Source of the DNA: Holothuria scabra
Lineage: Eukaryota; Echinodermata; Holothuroidea; Aspidochirotida; Holothuriidae
Assembly: GCA_037179385.1 (NCBI GenBank)
Contig: CM074195.1
Span: forward strand, 31,390,222 to 31,454,221
Reading direction: 5' to 3'
DNA length: 64,000 nt
Positions 59,597 to 64,000 of this stretch are shown piece by piece (positions within the stretch are counted from its first letter, which is position 1; the number at the start of each line of letters is the position of its first letter). A model generated the notes under the pieces. It worked only from the letters and a program-made list of their open reading frames with translations, did not search any database and was not told the origin of the DNA. Both the position numbers and the translations under genes were made by a program.

Positions 59597-60286
59597 AAAT
59601 TTGAACTGACGCTAATTTCGCTAAACCACAGAAGAAGAAACTATTCACAGTGACGACATACAATACACGATATATAATCAATTATTTACACGGACTAGCC
59701 GGGAGACAGAAACACCCCTACCAACGTCAGGTATAGCCTCTGTGATCACAGCTAGGCCTCGGAACTCTGTGATCACGAATTCACCTATATCGGGCAGACT
59801 CAAGCACGAATGCATTCACTGCATACTTCATCAGTCATATGTAAATAAACTTTTCTACTCATTCAGTACGCATTGCTGGGATTTGAAATTAAATGGAATT
59901 ACGGGTAGTAAATTTTTAACGTATAATTTCAAAGAGATTGCCACGAGCTTTTGAACTGGATCAAAGACTCAAGAGCCCCAATCATGTTCTCAACTGTAGG
60001 GGCACACTCTGACAACTCTATTATTAGAGTGATAAAAGCCCTGACCTAAATGATATATTCCTACGTAATCTGCAAAATACTGCACCAATCTTAATCCAGA
60101 AATCCTTAAAAAAAAAAACTTCATGGAATGGTATATTTGAGTGTCAAAATTTGTGCTAACTTGGAATCAATGCCTGAAAGTGACCTATCGAAAAGTCTCC
60201 ATAAAATCGACAAGAGTTGGGTAGGGTTCTCCCTTCTTTTAGTCCCCCTAAATTTAACCCTAAGCTTCAAGTTTAAGTGTGATTTT

Positions 60287-60397
60287 AGGTCACCTATTCT
60301 AGGAGAAAATGTTGTCAAATGACTCTCAAGAGCCAATCATGAGACAGGACAGTGTATTACCCTAATGAAGTCGGGGTGGCTGCCTTTTTCCCTTTAA
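60287..60397 (+). repeat. Family H repeat, copy H3
   Basis: It contains GGAGAAAATGTTGTCAAATG, AAGAGCCAATCATGAGACAG and GGGGTGGCTGCC, and ends TTTCCCTTTAA. It lies within the intron, less than 200 bp from exon 1. Confidence 0.65.
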
Positions 60398-60583
60398 ACA
60401 TGTGAAACTCGGAATGCGAGTGTGAACAATTTACGACAGACCTTTGATGTTTCTGTATTTTTTTCTATAATTTTCCTCCATAAACCTCCCGGTCAACCCC
60501 CTCCCCCATCTAAACGTATATTTTGGACAAGGAAATAAAAACGTAGGAATTTAAATTGTAGAATAAAAAGATAGATTGCTTAC

Positions 60584-60697
60584 CTCTGGAATATAGTTGT
60601 CCCCGTCCAAAGCTCGTGCTTGCACAATGGTAGGTACAACTGCGTATAAGGCCAAAATCACAAGCCAGACAAAGGATAATTCTCCGACGTACTTCAT
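60584..60697 (-). CDS. Putative neuropeptide/peptide-hormone precursor, exon 1 (signal peptide)
   Basis: This exon encodes residues 1-38, starting at the ATG at 60697 in an AGAAAATGA context. Residues 1-27 form a classical signal peptide: a short N-region with Lys2, a hydrophobic core (FVWLVILALYAVV, about 9-21) and a likely cleavage after TIVQA, giving mature RALDGDNYIPE. The exon ends in GAG followed by the donor GTAAGC, phase 0, matching the phase-0 acceptor of exon 2 at 38193. A signal-peptide exon separated from the peptide exon is typical of neuropeptide genes. Upstream lie a TATA box at 60865-60872 and a CCAAT box. The pairing with exon 2 is inferred from strand, phase, composition and absence of another partner. 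Confidence 0.75.
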
Positions 60698-60864
60698 TTT
60701 CTCTTAATACTATTTAGGTGCTGCGATAATTATTTTTTAAATCTAGAAAACCCAACTCTTGTCGATCTGTCTTACGTCTTTGGTACGACGTTTGCTTAAT
60801 ATTGTCGAGTCTGTGAGCTTAGAACTTGTTTAACTCAATGATTAGAAACTCTTCAAAAGCTTAT

Positions 60865-60872
60865 CTTTTATA
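60865..60872 (-). promoter_or_regulatory. TATA box of the peptide precursor gene
   Basis: The minus strand reads TATAAAAG, about 170 bp upstream of the ATG. A start near 60842 (context ATCATTG) would lie 30 bp downstream and give a 5' untranslated region of about 145 nt without needing another intron. Confidence 0.55.
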
Positions 60873-60983
60873 GAACTACACGTCTTCCGTTTCCAGCCTT
60901 GTTGACTACGAATGTTTGTTCGTTTGTTAGTGGTAGCTACCAACTTAATACCGTGATAGGTGGAGTTGCTTACTTGTAATCAG

Positions 60984-60988
60984 ATTGG
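60984..60988 (-). promoter_or_regulatory. CCAAT box
   Basis: CCAAT on the minus strand (GGCCAATCTG), about 115 bp upstream of the TATA box. A short common motif, supported only by position. Confidence 0.35.
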
Positions 60989-61021
60989 CCGTAATTCATC
61001 AGCGAATCAAATGAGACGGTG

Positions 61022-61033
61022 GTCATTACGTCA
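61022..61033 (-). promoter_or_regulatory. CRE-like site
   Basis: The minus strand reads TGACGTAATGAC, a near-consensus cAMP-response element, about 150 bp upstream of the TATA box. The identical 12-mer occurs on the plus strand at 61248-61259, in inverted orientation. CRE sites are frequent in neuropeptide promoters; a role here is inference. Confidence 0.35.
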
Positions 61034-61259
61034 CACATTGCAGAAGTGCATGACTGGTTTCGACCGCTCTCTGATATGCTTATCAAGGTGTGATAGCATC
61101 GTTCGCTATGGAAAAGATTTGCCGGTATCAACGAACATAATACACGACATTTAATTCCAAGCAAGTTTTTTTTCTAAAGAAGTAAGATGGGTTTGTTTCC
61201 TCGAGCATGGAGTGCACAAGCAACTCCTTGCTTCGAGGTACTAGGCTGACGTAATGACA

Positions 61260-61914
61260 TAAATCTTGAATAAGGATTGTCTAACGAGAAACTATTTTGT
61301 TTGGGAACGGTGGTATGATGTCCGGTTGGATATGTCGCTGCTTCACAGTCCAACACAACTTGCTGATCTGCTGATCTGTGAATTCAAAGGGCACGTTAAT
61401 AGTTTTAAGTTATGTTTTGTTTAGTCCGGTTAGATTTATCCAGTGGGGCAGCCACGAGGGGCGGGGGTTGGGTTGAATCCAACCTTGAAAAAAATGCAAA
61501 AATCACCCTAAACATCCGTTTCCCCCCCCCCCCTTAAACATGTCCCTCATGTCGTGTTCCAACTCCTCCCCATGACACAATCCTAGCCTGACTACGCTAC
61601 TGGAGTTATCCCTTACTTTCTCAGTGCCTGTTTCGATGTACGTAAAAAGCCCAGGGCATGCTACCCAAATTAGCGAACGAGAAACCTATTTAAGAATGCT
61701 TCCTTCCATATCAACCACTTTCTTGTTTACGCATTTTGTTATTTATATTTTTCATTTTAAAATATTGTGGTGGAAAAACAAATAAATGAAATGAAATTTG
61801 TGACTTGTAAAATAATCCTCCTTGGTTCAGGGTAACTCATGTCTCTTTTTAAACCCTAGCAATAACTTCATATCCTCAAAAAATTATGCACAAGAAGAGT
61901 TATGGAAGTTGCAT
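61260..61914. other. Intergenic, nothing firm
   Basis: A C run near 61520 is followed by CCTAGCCTGACTACGC (about 61583-61598), again the reversed poly-G repeat end type. No gene was recognised. Confidence 0.4.
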
Positions 61915-62114
61915 CTTTTGAAATGTTGAAAGTTTGGGTGAACACATCATTCTTGAGCAACAAAGAACTGAATTTTTATCTTAAGGTGACATATTTCTTG
62001 GAAAGAAGGCTACCATATTGCCTTATTTTTAATCATTTATAACTCTTTGCCAATAAATATTGGTTTTGAAAAGATGAAATCTCCATGTAAAACAAACGCA
62101 GTATTTCCCTTTAA
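61915..62114 (-). repeat. Family G repeat, copy G3 (reversed)
   Basis: Reversed blocks: GAAATGTTGAAAGTTTGGGT, TTGAGCAACAAAGAACTGAA, AGAAGGCTACCATATTGCC, ending TATTTCCCTTTAA. It shows the uninterrupted sequence equivalent to CCTTAAGATAAAAATTC at the insertion point of the 1,227-bp element. Confidence 0.75.
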
Positions 62115-63229
62115 TGATCAATAATCTGACAATTATCTGGGTTTTAAAGATCAGTTGTTAGACGAGAACGGGGGCTGGTCTCCCTACCCTTGTCAACAAA
62201 AATTGAGTAGGAAATTGCGCGATTCTTTAGCTCTTATCCCATTCGGTGTTAGGGCTACCAGCATAATTTGTGGTTCTTCGCGACGGTTGCTGCTCTTCGA
62301 GAAATCGAGAAAAGCTATATCATAAAAGACCAAGGAAGAAAGCTGTTCCATGATCACATATTTTAACGACACAAAAATGGGAATATGTAGGCCTAATCCC
62401 ATTGCGGTATCAACTGAAGACACTGGGGGAAATTTAGGAGGAACCCATTTCTCGGACAGATTTTTGAAAAAGAGCAATTGTCTATGTTGTATGCAGGCAG
62501 TTTTACCGTGTAAACTGCGGTTCAGTCTTACAGCAAGAAGCAATCCCACGTCCTTACTAGTGTGTGATTATATCAGTAGCGCCATTGAGTTTCATTAGTT
62601 GGCGGCTTTTATGAAAAGTGGTGTATTCATTGTGTACGAAGAACTTAACGCAAACAGCCAAGAGGGTTTTTCAGAAAAAAAAAACATTTTAAGTGAAATT
62701 AATTGTAGTGAGATTGTTGGTAAACGAAATTGGATGACAGGAGGACATTCAGTTTAGACTGTGTGAGCGAAACAAAATCTGTACCTTCCGTGTTAACAGG
62801 GGATATCTTTTTATCGAGTCATCAGTTTGTTTCTTAAATCTTTCAGCATTGAAGAAAGTTGTCCCTACCGTGACGGACACACATTTTAATGACGTATTGC
62901 GACGTCATTTCCGGAATGAGGTGAAGGCTGGCTGAGTTACTTGCATTTGTGGAATGAGTGGACGAACTTGTATGATAGTTTGTTACGGTAATAAAACCGA
63001 CCCTAGTCATAAAGCAAATTATCAGAAGAGGGTACAAAGTTTGAACCTCATATGACTGTTCATCCTTTGTATTTATTTATTTATTTATTTACTATAAATA
63101 GACCATGGCTGGGGAGCAACAGGTGAAGTGAAGGTTAGGCTTTGAACCCTGCGTATGTATTTTGATAAGTGCTACACGTAATGCAATGACCAATATACAT
63201 GGAATTTTTATCATATTCGACATCAAATC
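62115..63229. other. Intergenic; small microsatellite
   Basis: A TTTA repeat lies at about 63068-63092. The 118-codon minus-strand ORF at 62193-62549 has no recognisable domain and is not called. Confidence 0.4.
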
Positions 63230-63490
63230 TCCCACCTGAAGTGTAATTACTTTTGTAGGTATTCATTCGTCACCTCCGAATAACCATTTTGACCTGAAAA
63301 TTCTCAATCTGTACAGCTCTTTGATCGAAATCGAATTGAAAAATGCAGATTAGCTTGTGTTATACAACATGAACTGAGAGTGTTCGATTACAGATTAGAA
63401 CCTTGTATGTTCACTCAGGATAAACCTCACCCACTCAGAGCAATGGATAAGAACGATAGTTGCGGGAGGGGCTAGAATTCAGGACGTCGG
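63230..63490 (-). repeat. MITE family A, copy A7, decayed (reversed)
   Basis: Reversed blocks: GAAAATTCTCAATCTGTACA, GCTCTTTGATCG, GAACTGAGAGTGTTCGATTA, GTTGCGGGAGGGGCTAGAAT. The left end is eroded and no TTAA termini are visible. Confidence 0.6.
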
Positions 63491-63889
63491 GCGAATTGAA
63501 AACATCTCGGGTGATATATTTTCCTTAAATTTACAAAACTATTGATTAAATTAATAGTGTCTTTAGGTTCAGCTCGAAAAATGAATCAACTAAACTTAAT
63601 AACTTGTGGATATAAAAAAAAACAGAAACAAAAAACCTCTGGGACTCCTCAGTCCTTCATCTTTCTTACCGTAACCTCGTATATACAATACATGACTGAA
63701 AGAGCCAACAAACCAGTTTCTGAAAAAAGTCGTTAGTTGAAATAAAATGTCTAGATCGACACTTCTAAAACTTGACTTTCCAATGATTCATCAAAATATG
63801 ACTAACTTTCAGATGGTGTACTCGCTGCTGGATTTGAGCATAGACCAATAGAGATTATACAGGTGACGTCGGCACGTTTCAAGTTGGCA

Positions 63890-64000
63890 CAAACCTTGTG
63901 CATTGACGACAAACTGACGTCACTCTTGGCGGCAGAACAATGGAACACATAGCCGCACGGCGCAAGCATACGTATTCGCCCTGCACATGTAGCAGATAAT
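63890..64000 (+). repeat. Family D repeat, copy D3 (continues past the window)
   Basis: GTGCATTGACGACAAACTGA, CGTCACTCTTGGCGGCAGAA, CATAGCCGCACGGCGCAAGC and CCTGCACATGTAGCAGATAA align with 51955-52065. The copy is cut by the end of the window. Confidence 0.6.

Larger units (their letters stand above)
38194..60583 (-). other. 22.4-kb phase-0 intron of the peptide precursor gene
   Basis: The intron is defined by GTAAGC at the donor (60583 downwards) and TTACAG at the acceptor (38194 upwards). Splicing joins codon GAG (Glu38) to AGC (Ser39) without changing frame. It holds many repeats, listed separately. Stretches where I see nothing firm are 38194-41158, 42039-46389, 46690-47559, 49064-51954, 54461-56129 and 58108-59299. 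Homopolymer G/C runs lie near 39112, 41767, 43395 and 52813. An additional small exon inside cannot be excluded, but none is needed. Confidence 0.7.

Noticed and set aside
62193..62549. 118-codon minus-strand ORF
   Set aside because: No recognisable domain, signal peptide or splice context.
1..64000. CRISPR arrays, rRNA operons, bacterial operons, viral genomes
   Set aside because: No regularly spaced identical repeats, no rRNA sequence and no dense gene arrays were found; the reverse transcriptases are LINE-type, without LTRs or retroviral gag/env features.

Overview
The window looks like AT-rich nuclear DNA from a metazoan, most likely a marine invertebrate deuterostome such as an echinoderm. 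The sequence shows sparse coding DNA, a very long intron, many small interspersed repeats, tRNA-derived SINEs, broken LINEs with short-tandem-repeat tails, and frequent G/C homopolymer runs. There is no bacterial gene organisation, no rRNA operon and no CRISPR array. The taxon is an inference from general character only.

The one convincing cellular gene is on the minus strand and spans about 22.9 kb. Exon 1 (60697 to 60584) encodes a signal peptide. After an intron of about 22.4 kb, exon 2 (38193 to 37813) encodes an acidic spacer and several peptides separated by Lys-Arg sites, ending in Gly-Arg-Arg-stop. Donor and acceptor are canonical and both phase 0. Together they give a 164-residue secreted peptide precursor, a putative neuropeptide or peptide hormone that I cannot assign to a known family. 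A TATA box, a CCAAT box and CRE-like sites lie upstream of exon 1.

The rest is mainly transposon-derived. From the left: a tRNA-Cys-like SINE (682-889), an L1/Tx1-like LINE remnant (about 2990-3640), several hairpin MITEs, and a 3.36-kb giant inverted repeat (11606-14969). The arms of that repeat are about 1.1 kb and filled with a degenerate short tandem repeat. Next come a U2 snRNA-like fragment (15468-15523), a GC-rich MITE with TTAA flanks (16580-16838), a 3-kb decayed LINE with endonuclease and reverse transcriptase (20332-23399), and a second 5'-truncated LINE (27900-30076). A 1,227-bp TTGGGCAA-rich element with TA duplications (31518-32744) lies inside another repeat. A MITE nested in a MITE (35174-35408 within 35090-35537) follows.

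The long intron carries further copies of the same families. They include the roughly 300-bp TTAA-ended family A, the TTAGTCAA family, families D, E, G and H, and a retroposed poly(A) fragment with an 18-bp target-site duplication. At least seven copies of family A, in both orientations, tie the window together. The genome has evidently undergone repeated waves of MITE insertion, and three insertion-into-repeat events can be read directly here.
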